Shown: piece by piece, positions 33,337-45,575 of the stretch
Position numbering within the stretch: position 1 is the first letter of the stretch
How the letters are laid out: every line of letters begins with the position of its first letter
Assembly: GCA_963682055.1 (NCBI GenBank)
Contig: OY821744.1
Coordinates: 2,485,001 to 2,549,000 of the forward strand
Length of the DNA: 64,000 bases
From: Primula veris
Lineage: Eukaryota > Streptophyta > Magnoliopsida > Ericales > Primulaceae
Direction of reading: 5' to 3'
The notes under the pieces: model-generated
What the model was told of the DNA's origin: nothing
The model's input: the letters and a program-made list of their open reading frames with translations, nothing else
Databases searched by the model: none
Position numbers and translations under genes: made by a program

Positions 33337-36300
33337 TCAGTTTTCTAAACCTTCAAGCAAAAATTTTAAACTTTGTAACCCCTCAGCTGAAATGCTCCTT
33401 TTAACCTTCGGCCTCGTCACCACCATCTGAGGTGGTGGTTCGTTATGAAAACAAACCATCACGACCGTTAGATTGTCGCATGCCCCTCTTTTTATCGCCT
33501 CTTCAACGATATCATGACAACACAATTTCACATCGTTATGCTCCTGCAATTTTCTCCTTGCGAAATCGACCGCGTTTTGGCTCCTAAAAACATCCCAAAT
33601 CCCATCACTACCGATAATCAAGAATTCGTCATCTTTAGTTAATGTCACCAATTTTAGCTCGGGTTCGGCAATTAAAGGGCCGTTTTTTTCGCCCTTCCCT
33701 GTAATTTCCTTTAGTCCCGGCATGTGAAAATCTCCAAGGGCTCGTGTTACGCCTAACTGGCCGTTTAAGTAACCATCGTCGATATAACCACCAAGAGACT
33801 CGATTCTTAGCCTTTCTTTGTTGCAACAAGGTCTGTGATCTTTCGACATTTCAATTGCTAGTCCGTTTCGAGAGAGAACTGCTCGACAATCACCGGCGTT
33901 CGCAACAAGTAAAGATCTGAAATTTTTCGACCCTTGTTTAGGATGAATACGTGAAAGAAAGAAAAGAACTACTACAAAGAAAGTGACAGTAGATTCAATA
34001 AAACCTCCTTTTTTTTCACCATTTACACAAATCTTTCATAAAATTCTAACTTTGCAAACTAACCTACAAGCACTAAATTCTATGATGTTTCAATCAATTT
34101 AAATTTCCAAATAATATTTAACTCTATAACTCTGCATCACTGTACGGGCTCATGGAAAGATAGCACCAAAGTTTATAAGTACTTGTGATTACAAAAATTA
34201 CGACTTCCACATTCTTGTCCATATACAAGACTAGCATATCTAGTTAAAAACGAAAAATACTTGGGGATACTATAACAAGTAATTCTTCTATTTTCTTACC
34301 TCCCGAATATCATCGCAGTTAGTGCTGTTGTGCCAGAAGAAAGAGAAGACTCGAGAAAGCATGAGTTGGCAAAAGCTGAATCTGTCTGCACAAATGACCT
34401 TGTGACCACTTTTTCGAGTTCCAAAGGAAAATCGGCATCTTCTACTATGACCCTCGGTAAATGGTCACGAACAAAGTTAGCCGCACTTTTTCCACCGTGT
34501 CCATCAAACACCTGTTATTTAAAATGATTTTAAAACGTGGAAACATAAATTTCTTTGGCTTTAATAAGCTAGAAGCTTTAATCAGGATGAATCTAGAATT
34601 TTTCTGTACATTAAAAGCTCCGGCTTATTTCCTTAAGAGATGCAACCACACTAGTTCCGAAGGGCTAAAACATCATTGCATATTCATTTTCATCAACTTC
34701 AAAGTAAATAGGAATCAAAACACAACTCAGTCCAGTTAAACATAAAATAAATTACCAAGGTTATTGATTCAAATTTAAACAAAAAAGACAATTACTAATG
34801 ATCATAAAAATAAAAGCAAATCCATATTTCATCATTTATAACTAAAATCAATAGACTTATACCTATGTTTCTGAAAGGATCAGAAAAGCTCAAGTTTTTT
34901 TTTGTATTTTTAAGCACAAAGAACAGAGAACAATGTGTAAAACCGTAAGCTTTGGGATTTTTAGCAAACCAGATATTTGTACCTCTTAAATGAAAGCGAG
35001 CCTTAAGAAGCTTTGAAACGATTTTCTAGGAAGAAAGTACACACACAAAAGGTCAGTATTTTAAACCATCAATAGGACAATCTGCAAAAGAGTCACATTT
35101 AACAAACAAAACTTATAGTAGAGGGAGTTTCAAAAACTTACACCATAAAAGGATATGGTGTCATCAACAAGTGAATTGTAACCATAACTCTTTGCTAAGT
35201 CGTTGATACATACATGGGTATCTTCCATAGCAGAACGACCTCCAATGTCGGACCATTCTCCCGATCTTAGGGAAGGGGCAAAGTTAGATACAGGGTTATT
35301 TCTTTTGTCCGCAATTGTTGTGTCCTCGCAAATGCTTTCTAGCTGTAAAGAGTAATGCAATTAAACTTCTAACGAATGTAAAATAAATAGGAGAAACATT
35401 GAAGCAGCTAGCTATAAGCTAACAGATTTAGAAAATGAGTTCGAATGTGATTGTGCATTGAGTAACTAAAAGCCGGTAATTGAGTTTAGATATGACTTCA
35501 TTAGCTTTTACCTTACAAAACCGATAAATCAGAAAGGTACAAAATAGAAGGAGACGGGAATAAATCAGAAAGGTACAAAATAGAAGGAGACGGGAAAAGT
35601 GAAGAAGGCCATGTTATCCACTTCAAACCACCATATTAAATGCACATATGGGCAGAATAATAAAATTTACATTTATAAACTTACTTAATCACAAGACTGG
35701 AAACTAAATGCTACATCTATCAGCTTTACCTAACCAAGTCCATATCTTGTATCAATTGTCTACTTATTCCGTAGTTTCCTCCCTACTTGAAGCAAATTCC
35801 TAATGGAGATCAGGAGATGTGATGTCGCAAAATTAGATTCAAAAATTAAGCAACCTCTCCCATGATAAGATTTTTCAATTACTTTGATAGTTAGTATTCT
35901 GTAGAGTGTAGACTTAAGACTCATATAAGTTCAACAATTCATAGGTTGAGTTTGCTACTATTATCTATTACTGAATGAAAAACTGACAAAACAAAAATAG
36001 ACATGAAGCATGAAGAAGCTACAGTATCCACTTCACACTAATGTACTAAACGCACTCCAAACATCTGCACTAAGTTGTACAATTACACTTGTTAAGTTAC
36101 TAATTACAAGAAAAGTAATGAAGTGCTAAATCTACCATCTTTAACAATCAAGTTCATATCTTGTAATCAGTTTTCTATTCGTCTCCGTAGCAACAGCTGG
36201 ATACAATGCATATGAGAATGCGAAATTTATAAACTAGATTCAAAATTTAAGAAAATTTCCCCCTCAATTAGAGATTCAATTTCAAATTTACCGTTTAGCA

Positions 36301-38532
36301 TATTATCTACTGGAATGTTAGTTCTTTAAATTCATAACGACCTTGTTGTTCAGTAGTAATAAAACTTTCAATTCTATTGTAAATAACAACTCCGTCATAG
36401 AGTTCAAACTTTGACTTAGATAGAAAATTCCCAGTTCATTGACAGTAATGAACTAATTCTAGATCACTTGAGCGTATCCCTAACTTTCCTCTAAGTTCCA
36501 ATCCTTGAGATATTAACCACCGAGCCCATTTTTCTATAAACCTACTGAATTACCATATAAAGCAATTACGTACGTTAAAAACACATTTTGTAACCATCTC
36601 AAAGCGACAAATTAACTCTTGCTACTCCAATGTACAGATTTAAATTAATGTAAAAAGTAAATGTAACGGTCACAAACAACAATAAACTGCAGCTTTCCAT
36701 TGTACAAATCCAAGAACTGTAACGTAAAAGGAAATGTGATGGTTCACATGCTTGCGCTAGCGACAATTTGCTAGCTAGATACTAGGAAACGGATGGTTAT
36801 TTTAACGTTTAGTACATACTTTCAAATTAAATTAACCCCGATTTTTATTTTTTTTGGGGTTTTATAGGTTTAGTACACCATACTATCTGCTTTTAACGAT
36901 TTGAGTACCCACCTTTCAAATTTTCCAATTTGGGTACTACACTATAATAACTTTCCAATTTAGTTACCACCGTCTAAATAAATCACGGAATTATGTCACG
37001 TGACATTTGACAAACGTTAATTTGAGAGGTTAATTTGACATTTTTGCACAAAAATATGTCATAATAGAAAAACGTTTCCCCCAATTTCACATATATTTTT
37101 TTTTTGGGATTATGTGCTATTTTTTTTTTATTTGTCAAATTGGGGGAAAAGTTTTTCTAGGATGACATATTTTTGTGCAAATTTGTCAAATTAGCCTCTC
37201 AAATTAATGTTTATCAAATGTCACGTGACATGATTCCGTGATTTATTTAGACGGTGGTACCTAAACTGGAAAGTTATTATAGTGTGGTACCCAAATTGGA
37301 AAATTTGAAAGGTGGGCACCCAAATCGTTAACAGCACTATAGTTTGGTGTACTAAATGTATTTTTTCCCATTTTTTTTGTTTAAAAATTGGTACAAATCA
37401 ATGTAGCGTCATGAGCATCGTCGATAAACAGAAAAATAAAAAAAAGGCAACAACATAGAGCATCCGTACCCGATCTCATAAGAGATTTTAACTCCGTTTT
37501 TTGATAATTAAGCCTAAACCTATGTACTAAATGATCGGTTTCCAAAACAGATACTATTAGCTAACATACTTGCTACCCAAAGGATCTCTAAATTTAACTT
37601 GTATGAAAAAGAGTTACATTAAATCAAGTACATCTACATCAAACACCAAAATAGAAACATCAGACTAAAGATGAGCTTACTCATCAAAAAAAATACAACA
37701 GGCGAGTCCCGTAAACCGCAAAAATAATATTTGGATTGCAAATTAAGGTTGAGGTACTATTTCATAGTTGTTTTGTATGTATATACAACCTACTATTTTT
37801 TTTAAAGGACCACAAACAGGCCATCATATTTTCAATACTCAATTTAACCTTACTTTCACAAAAACCAGTCAGGTAAATACAAAACTGATTTAAGTATAGC
37901 AAATTATATGTACTCAGGGATTGCAATTTGTAACCAGCAATTCATCACAAATGAGGATAAGTTATATGAAGTCATATTTATTTCTAGGCAAACTACTACA
38001 GTTGCCAAAAAAAAAATATACAAAAAAGTGTTGAATATGAATTTTATTTTTTACACATAAAGTGGAAATTAGCTATCATCAAGTGGAAGACTTAATTCAT
38101 GATTTGCCCGGTCTCAACAAAAAATATAATTTTTATTTCTATTTAAAGGGGTATTTTAGTCAAAATATTCTATTTATAGCTTTCTTCCACATAAAAAATA
38201 ACCATAAAATCTGCACATAAAAATAAATTTATCAGCCTTCTCTCTAGTAAGTTACATCATATGTAAAATTTGTAAACAAAAAAAAAAAACAAAAAAAACA
38301 CCTGAAAAATTTATAAGATGTTTCAAAAGGTCAAAAACAAATTCAATAAAAAGAAGGTAAATCTAGATATAAAAAAAAAAAAAAAAAAACTTACAGGTAA
38401 AGACTTTCTTGTGAAATTATGGTCAAAAGTATAATCTTTATCCTCAATCTCAATCTGGGTATTTGATAAATCATCATTTAAAGGCCAAGATTTGTCAATC
38501 TCATTCTGATCGGTTCCTTCAGTGACACACAT
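33337..38532 (-). CDS. Protein phosphatase 2C (PPM family), PP2C22/27-like
   Basis: Four coding exons on the minus strand: 38,395-38,532, 35,142-35,342, 34,300-34,511 and 33,337-33,916. They join in phase to 376 residues. It is a metal-dependent Ser/Thr phosphatase. Motifs in order are SDIGGRSAMEDTH (metal-binding E86/D87), FDGHGGKSAA (115-124), SSGTTALTAMI, NAGDCRAVLSRNG (190-202), and DHRP. They continue with LNGQLGVTRALGDFHMPGLK, DEFLIIGSDGIWDV (metal-binding D288) and CDNLTVV. From memory the GDFHM and SQNAVDFARRKLQEHND-type segments resemble Arabidopsis PP2C22 and PP2C27, not the ABA-signalling clade A. That placement is an inference. Intron 1 is about 3.05 kb and holds a foldback element and duplications. 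All catalytic residues I can check are present. Confidence 0.93.
35522..35596. repeat. 37-bp tandem duplication in PP2C intron 1
   Basis: TAAATCAGAAAGGTACAAAA plus the following AGAAGGAGACGGGAA stretch occurs twice back to back without a visible difference. This suggests a recent slip or duplication. Confidence 0.8.
35597..36395. repeat. Diverged ~400-bp tandem duplication in PP2C intron 1
   Basis: The block from GTGAAGAAGGCCATG to TTCAACAATTC is echoed from about 36,003 (CATGAAGAAGCTACAGTATCC, CTAAATCTACCATC, CATATCTTGTAATCA, GTCTCCGTAG). Order and spacing are the same and identity is moderate. Confidence 0.5.
36869..37357. mobile_element. Foldback/MITE element A in PP2C intron 1
   Basis: Two arms of about 220 bp (36,869-37,088 and 37,136-37,357) are near-perfect inverse copies. 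The ends are TTTAGTACACCA and TGGTGTACTAAA. Inner pairs include AATCACGGAATTATGTCACG with CATGATTCCGTGATT. Only about 47 bp separate the arms, so the transcript of this intron could form a long hairpin. No coding capacity is seen. Element B at 27,670 is a related copy. Confidence 0.85.
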
Positions 38533-38753
38533 GATTATATTACAATTTTTATAGAGATGAATATAGAGATATAAATAGATATAAGAGTGAGTAATTGGGT
38601 TATTGGTATATAAAGAGAAGATTCTTAGGAATTTATTGATATATCCTTTTTTGGGGTAGGAATTCGTATTTTTGTATGACTCTGTTTTTGAGTTTTTGAT
38701 AAATTAAATAAAATACAAAAATAAACAGCTTTTATAAGTGAATTTAGTTATAG

Positions 38754-38768
38754 AGAGAGAGAGAGAAA
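38754..38768 (-). promoter_or_regulatory. CT-rich tract upstream of PP2C
   Basis: GAGAGAGAGAGAGA on the plus strand (CT-repeat on the coding strand) lies about 225 bp upstream of the PP2C start codon. CT tracts near transcription starts are common in plant promoters. The role here is an inference. Confidence 0.35.
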
Positions 38769-38819
38769 AGACAAGCAGTTAAGTTTGTTTCTAGATTATT
38801 CAACGAGTTTGTCTGTAAT

Positions 38820-39178
38820 AAGTACAATTTATTAGGTATAATTTTGACTCTTAATAAATTGTATCAAAATTATCGGAATAAATTTTTTAAAAGTTTATCA
38901 GATAGTTCAAATGTTAAATTTTATTATTATATTTTATAAAAATTTATTTCGATAATTTTAATATAAGTTATATAAGTCGGTCAAAATTTCACGTAATTTC
39001 GTAGTGGACAATTAAATTGGAACGTAAATAATACTATTTAATTGTTTATTACGAAATTACGTGTAATTTTTACTATGTAATAACTTATATCAAAATTATA
39101 AAAATTAAAAATTTTAAAATTTAGATATACCTTAAAATTACATATAGTTGTGAAGTGAATAATTAAATTGAAACTATG
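38820..39178. mobile_element. Two head-to-tail degenerate Stowaway-like MITEs
   Basis: At 38,985-39,030 an end-like sequence (CACGTAATTTCGTAG, GACAATTAAATTGG) is followed at once by its inverse (TATTTAATTGT, TTACGAAATTACGTG). A further weaker end sits at about 39,150-39,178. The words match those inside the Stowaway-type element at 43,373. The boundaries are approximate. Confidence 0.4.
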
Positions 39179-41350
39179 CACTAACGAATCATGTGACTTT
39201 TTTCTTCTAATTATTTGTCGGTTGTACTTTAGTTTTTTGTTGTCAGTATTTTTCTGTCTTTCAATTTTTTGGTTTTTGTTCTGTTTTTTGTTTTGTCGAA
39301 AAACTTTAAATTACAGTCTTATTGAATAACTATTTGCAATATTTTGTACTCCCTCTCTCTACTAATCTCGTATTCAGCTCGTTAATGGTATAAACGAGCC
39401 TGGACAAAATAATAATGTTTTTATTCAGGTTTGGACTAGTCCAATTATTTTTATGGTTTTGCTAACGAGTGTTCCGAGACACCACTTAAACATTTAATAT
39501 ATTTTCAAAATCAAATACATTGAATATAAAAGTAATTGTATTCATAATTTATAATATTATTAGATACTACTATACAATTATATTGTTACCATAATTATGC
39601 CTTGAATTTAATTGCATAAAATAAATGTTATTAATAACTCGTTATACTGCACATTATAAAGTATAAACCACAAACAAAACATTCTTAAACTGGACATTGG
39701 TTAACTTTACCATTTTTAATACTTTTTTCATATATTATACTATTAATATTCATGCTTATTTAAGATAGAGATTATAAAATATAATGACGATCGATGAATA
39801 TTCTTCACTTTATATAATAATTTTATTTTTTTAGTACTACATCAGTTTATACGAAAGCTCACAATTTTTATTTTTATTTTTGATTGTTTAGTATGTGTTT
39901 TAACTTAGTAAAAGGATTTGTTTAACCGAAACGATGTTAAACGTGTCCCAAAATGTGTTTAGGCTGGGCTAGTCAACTGGTTCGGCTTAACAAGCCGAGT
40001 TTTTACAAAATTTTAAGCCTCGTTTAGTAAACGAGCCGAGTTTGAACAAAGGTACCGCTTTAATTTTAGTGATTCGTAATATGTAATGAACAAAATTTGA
40101 TCCTGAAGGTTTTACTCTTAATTCATGTTGTGTGGAAATGTTTTTACACTTGCTATATTCTGAGAATTCATCCTTGATACACCCTTGTGAAAAATAAGAT
40201 ATACTTAATTACCCATTGAGAACTTCTAAAGCCGCCTTCAAGATTTAAGAGATCCTGCATAAACTTGAAATTAAATGCCTTTTTACTAAAGTTTTTTCAT
40301 AGATTGGATTTTATAGATAGTAATGTATTCACATTGGTGCCAAAATTTGAGGTCTAAATAAAAAAAAAAATTAGAGTCTCAACACAAATGCATCTATTGT
40401 GGATGTCTGAAACTGTCTTTTGTAACTTCAACAATACATAATGCATTTTCACCATGTTACTTAAATTTAGGCTTGATTTAGTATAGTTTACTGACATTAC
40501 AAATATGTGACTCTATAATTCATGATCTTGGAATAAGATCATCTAGTATTTTTTTCATAACTACAAATTTGGGTATCGTGAAACTGATCTGGGATTTCGA
40601 GCACACTTACGCTTCGTTAGAAATTTCTCTTCTGTAAAGTTGTGAGCATTAAACAAACAACAAAGTACGGTTTTTTCAACTTTTTTTGGCTTAAAAATAG
40701 TTATCACCGAATCAATTCTTTTTTAGTAACGTTTATTTACGAATATTGTTTGCTTTTATTTAAAATTAAATTGAGAATATCAAAAGGAATAGATACAAAT
40801 CATACAATTATTCAAAGCCAAGGGATCAATAATTAATGATATTATTACCATCATTACAGTAAATATCAAGATCTAAGGAATTTGATGAAAGTGTTAAAAC
40901 TTCATTAAATTGGCATGTCACATGTGAGTCCATACACCTAAGTAATACTTGTTTAAGGAAATGATTATGTTACAACCTGCAATTTGCTGTTTTTTAACAA
41001 ACATGACCATTTGTTATAAAAAAGTAAGATGGGTTTTTCGAAGTAAGTCCAATTCTTTTTCACTCACGTTATCCATATTCTATGACAATAAAGTTGACAT
41101 TTATTACAAGGAGTTCGAAACTTGAATCAAAAGTCCCATCTTAGAAACATGAATATTAAAAGTTGATAAATTTCATTTCACTACTTGTAAGTTATACCAA
41201 TCCGACTTAATAATTATAACCATATTGTATCACACCAAAATCCATATATAAACTTTGATTTCAGCATATATATAATACAATATGTCATTGTATAACCAAA
41301 AGTAGCTACAATAAATATATTATACACCGTTAAATACTTAAATGTTATAC
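39179..41350. other. Gene-free AT-rich region with retroelement-like words
   Basis: There is no coding exon. At 39,380-39,430 and 39,960-40,060 the words AACGAGCC, GCCGAGTTT and CGAGCCGAG recur, a common non-coding plant repeat type. A TACTCCCTCTCTCT word at about 39,348 may be a lone Stowaway end. Nothing else is clear up to 41,350. Confidence 0.4.
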
Positions 41351-41352
41351 AT

Positions 41353-41770
41353 CTATACTATTAGTTTATGTGATGAGGATTTATGAGCCCTTAAAATAAA
41401 TATTTATAAAAATACCCAACTAATTACAGAATTTACAAAAAAAGTCAAACCAGTTGTTTTTTCCATTTAAAAAATATAACTGCACATGAAGTAACCGTTT
41501 CTACACTATCATCAATTAAATTCGTTTATCCCATTACTCATCATATGGTTTAGTCCGTTCTTTTCTTTCTCTCTCATTCTCTACAAAGTACAAAGTAGAA
41601 AAACATTGAAAATATGGAGCAAATTTTTACCATGATCAATCATGGCAGCATAGGTTAGTATCATTTCTTTCAACTTTGTTGAATATTTTTTATATGATTA
41701 ATGTTTGAATTTTTTTAAAAATACACTGGTTACACCACGCAACGCGTGGAGACCTTGGCTATCACCGAAT
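41353..41770. mobile_element. Candidate non-autonomous Helitron
   Basis: The left side TCTATACTATTA is a standard plant Helitron 5' start and is preceded by A. On the right, CCACGCAACGCGTGG (about 41,736-41,750) forms a short GC hairpin in otherwise AT-rich DNA. It is followed about 10 bases later by GGCTAT, close to but not the usual CTRR end. The span includes an ATG with a nearby splice-donor-like GTTAGTAT at about 41,653, perhaps a captured exon end. The imperfect 3' end keeps this tentative. Confidence 0.35.
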
Positions 41771-42196
41771 TATGTGAATACCTAACCTATGATATAGCAT
41801 ATGGGGATAAATTTTTAAAGCAACTTACGTGAGTCAAAAAGTCATGATTCCTTGCATTATAAGTGGGTGAGAAGCTTTGTAGATTTTGCACTTTTACTAA
41901 TTTATCAAAAATATGCCTTTAATTTTGTAAAAAAAAGTGCAACCTAACTTTAGGATAACAACAAGAATCACGCGTCCACCAAATCGTTGTCAAAGAAGTC
42001 TGTGTTTGTTAAAAGAAAAAGTTTAGCCAAAAAGGTATTAAGCTATAGGTTATAAAAAGTAAATATTTTTTTAAAAAATATCATTACAATTAATGGTCTC
42101 ACACTATGTAGATAATATATGCAAATTGTTGTTATAATTGTCTCGTTACCTTTGTCCTGGTCAGCTTATAAATCTGAAAGCATTTTCTGTCTTAAA

Positions 42197-42331
42197 CACT
42201 GTATTGTAAAAAAATGTTCCGATATAAGAAAACATCTATTTGAAAATTGTTAATGTCTCTAAATTTTAACTGACATAATTATTTTTTATATTGTCGATAC
42301 ACCGACTCTATCCCGACATTCTTTTATAGTG
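42197..42331. mobile_element. Possible 135-bp CACTA-derived MITE
   Basis: The left end is CACTGTATTGTAAAAAAATG. The right end, read inward on the minus strand, is CACTATAAAAGAATGTCGGG. Both start CACT and share AATGT followed by a GATA word. I see no clear 3-bp target duplication (AAA versus TTA), so this is weak. Confidence 0.3.
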
Positions 42332-42735
42332 TTATATATGGGCTCATTGCAAAAGACATAATTAAAAACCCCATGATTGAAATCAATTTCCTGAAATTGG
42401 CCATGCTAAATAAGACAAATCATGCAATGTACATACAAAAGTACTAGATGTTTCCAAGAGAAAATAGCATAAAAAATCAACAAAAATTAATTTGGTAATT
42501 ACTCTTTAATAATGTGATATCACAAGGTCTCAACCACCCTTTTTAGTTGGTGAAGAATGTGCCACGAGCTTATATGTGAGAAATAAGAAAGGTAAGGTGT
42601 AGGAAAATTAGACAATGACAATTGGATTCTCTTTCTATAACCTTTTGAAAAAGGATACGATAGTGAGCCATTGAAATTAAGTTTGTAAATTGTTGTTTTC
42701 ACGTTCTATGGTAGCAGAGTGAGTCCAAATACTTT

Positions 42736-43090
42736 GCGCCTTATTCTTTACCTTCTTGTTTATTTTCATTTAAATCTTAAATTTTCACAACTTATTCCGT
42801 AAATTTATAAGTTTTTATATTATATTGTATTCAAATTTTAAAACATTTGGCCATAATATTGTTTTAGACAATTTTTCTAAGATTTAATGTTTAATTTACA
42901 CTAATTTATACATTTATTCTAAAATAAATTTTGTGTGGATTTTCTTTTAAAAATAATTATTGGAATGTATTGATACATGTATTATAGTAATTGTATAATT
43001 TTTTTCAAGTTTTTTAGATTTTTTTTTTTAGATAAAATAAGCAAGTGAGCACAAAAGGGGTAGAAAATAGGGATAGAATATTTGTACCAA
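42736..43090. mobile_element. MITE-like element, copy 1 of an inverted pair
   Basis: About 350 bp here are the inverse complement of 45,196-45,575. Shared words read in this orientation include AAATTTTCACAACTTATTCCG, AGACAATTTTTCTAAGATTT, CATTTATTCTAAAATAAATT and TTGATACATGTATTATAGTA. The edges carry TATTCTTTACC and GGGATAGAATA, short inverted ends. It is non-coding. Confidence 0.7.
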
Positions 43091-43372
43091 GTACAAGTCA
43101 GTTTCCATTGTATATGAGTTTTTTTTTTTTTTTATGTTGTAGAATTGAAAAGTTCAGAAGTATGGGTGGATTCTTATTAAAGATAAAGCACAAAGAGAAT
43201 AATTTCTATATTTATTAACTACTTAAATATATAGTAAGAAATCATATTATACATCTTTCGTCTAGTTGAAGAGGTAAATAAGAAAGAAAAAGGAAAAAAA
43301 ACTCTAATATTCTTGTTAGTTGTTACACCAATCGATTTGCAAGGTCAACCGGTCATGTGGCATTATTAAGTA

Positions 43373-43601
43373 CTTCCGGTCTCTAAACAAATGTGTCAGA
43401 TAAAAATATGTGTAAATTTGATCGATAATTTTTTCATATCTAAATTACCGAAAAAAACTATTTCAAAAGTTGATCATGTAGTTTATGGTTAGAACTATAT
43501 GATTTTCAATTTTTTTCATTTCAGCAATTTTGATATGAAAAAATTGATTATCAAAGTTACACGTAATTTCGTAGAAAACATTTGTTTAGAGACAGAGGGA
43601 G
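43373..43601. mobile_element. Stowaway-type (Tc1/mariner) MITE
   Basis: The 229-bp element is flanked by TA on both sides (43,371-43,372 and 43,602-43,603). Its inverted ends are CTTCCGGTCTCTAAACAAAT and, on the opposite strand, CTCCCTCTGTCTCTAAACAA. The CTCCCTC start and TA target are hallmarks of Stowaway elements, which are moved by mariner-like transposases. Confidence 0.8.
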
Positions 43602-43603
43602 TA

Positions 43604-45195
43604 CTCTTTAACGTTCAAAATCATGAATAAGGACACAATTATTAATTGATCGATACATTTATGAAAGTTATTCACAGTTTCCATTACCTAAAAATAGTTT
43701 AATAAAGCCCTTTTTTTTTGTTTATTCACAATTTCAATTAACCTAAAAAGTTATTCACAAGAATACATCTCAATATGCTGCTAATTAATTTCCATACATA
43801 TTGATATTTCTAAATGTGACCAAAAAGAAATGATATTTCTAAGACAATCAATGCGTTTCTTTTTAGATATCTAAAGTTGTTGGTATTATTTCATTAAAAC
43901 CTAAAATGAAGCATGTGTCACCTATTAGAAATTGACATGCAACAACATTTTTTTTTTTTGCTTGACTACTGTATCCATGTATGTGGCTTTCTATAAATCT
44001 TCATAATCTTTATATCAACATTTAATTCATAAGCATGAAATTGGTAGTTGGTATATGCATATGGTTACTTGTTAGTCTGTTTTTTTGGCATATAAATTGC
44101 CAACATAAATAGCTAGTGAACATGGTCATGGTTCGGTAGGATTAGAGATGGCGACTGTGCCCCGACCCGACTCGACCCAAATCTATTCCGCGTAAAACCC
44201 AACCCGACCCGAATGACCCAAAATTTTATTTTCTATTTATTTTAACAATTTCTTCATTGTATCTGGATTTAGCAAATATATGTATAAAAGTATAATAATC
44301 AATTTGGGGTGGAGTTTAATACAATTTAATTCTTTTCATAAAAGGTAAAAAAGTTTTATGTTAATGATTTAGCCATAATTAGTTATTATTTTAGCATTTG
44401 TTAGTGTATTAATGATATCAATTACACGTTTTCTATTTTCCAAATTAGCTAATTATTTGACAATATATTAATGACCATACTATATTCAGCCTTTCTATAA
44501 AATTTTGGAAATTAATTACACAATAGTAAAAATGGTAAATATAAATTCTGAAATTGCCCCTTATATCTATGTTAATTGTAAGCTTCTATATTTAGTATTA
44601 AATGTCAGTTTATTTACCATATTTTCCATATAAAGTGCTTTTATTGAAATTTAGCACTTGTGGAGAAAAATTGAGATTAAATTAAAACTAAGGGATGTGA
44701 GAGATAAAGAGGTAAAAACTTAAAAGTTACTATATTTATATAAAGTTGCATAAAAATGCAAATTGATCAAACCCAACCCGACTCAAATAAAGTTGCACGT
44801 TTATCTGACCTGGCTTGGGTCGGATTTTGTTGAAACCTGAATTTATGCCATTCATATAGTTTAATATTAATATGCATTTTTTGATACACAAAATGCGCAA
44901 GCACAGTGACGCACTTTTCACGTGGGAAAAAGGGGGAAAAAAAAGCATACAAAAAGGTTTCTTTCACGTATAGAGGTGAAAGAAATATATCTTTTAGCAT
45001 CTTTTGAGTAGGATGGTGATAAATTGACCTTTTATTGCCATTTAGTGTTATTGACGTGGCACAATATAATCCAACTAATCTTAAGATCCAAAATAAATTC
45101 AACATCATAGATTTATTAGTTATTACTCCTGCCCTACTCTAAATTAAATTTGGCATATTCTTTATTACTCATGGCATATATTTATTATCATTTAA
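43604..45195. other. Gene-free AT-rich spacer
   Basis: No exons are seen. CCCGACCCGA-type words occur at about 44,160-44,215 (CCCGACCCGACTCGACCC) and echo at about 44,770 and 44,815, a frequent plant transposon-associated low-complexity motif. Overlapping minus-strand frames at 44,736-45,108 have no domain features. Confidence 0.4.
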
Positions 45196-45575
45196 CACCC
45201 TTTTCGTTTACTCCAAATATTCTATCCCTATTCTTTACCCTTTCTATGCCCCTTGCTTATTTTATCTAAAAAAAAATTCTAAAAAAGTTGAAAAAAATTG
45301 TACAATTACTATAATACATGTATCAATACATTCCAATAATTAATTTTAAAAAAAATACACACGCAATTTATTTTGGAATAAATGTATAAATTAGTGTAAA
45401 TTAAACATTAAATCTTAGAAAAATTGTCTAAAACAAAATTATGCTCAAATGTTTTAAAATTTGAATACAATATAATATAAAAGCTTATAAATTTGCGGAA
45501 CAAGTTGTGAAAATTTAAAATTTGAATGAAAATAAATAAAGAGACACGAAAAGGGATAGAGAATAGGAGGTAGAA
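45196..45575. mobile_element. MITE-like element, copy 2 of an inverted pair
   Basis: This is the inverse complement of 42,736-43,090. It starts CCCTTTTCGTTTACTCCAAA and ends near GGATAGAGAATAGGAGGTAG. The two copies lie 2.1 kb apart in opposite orientation. They could be two insertions of one family or the long ends of a single 2.84-kb element. Confidence 0.7.

Noticed and set aside
44736..45108. Minus-strand frames with a basic, aromatic-rich product
   Set aside because: Two overlapping frames with no family features in AT-rich repeat-like sequence. They are chance frames.
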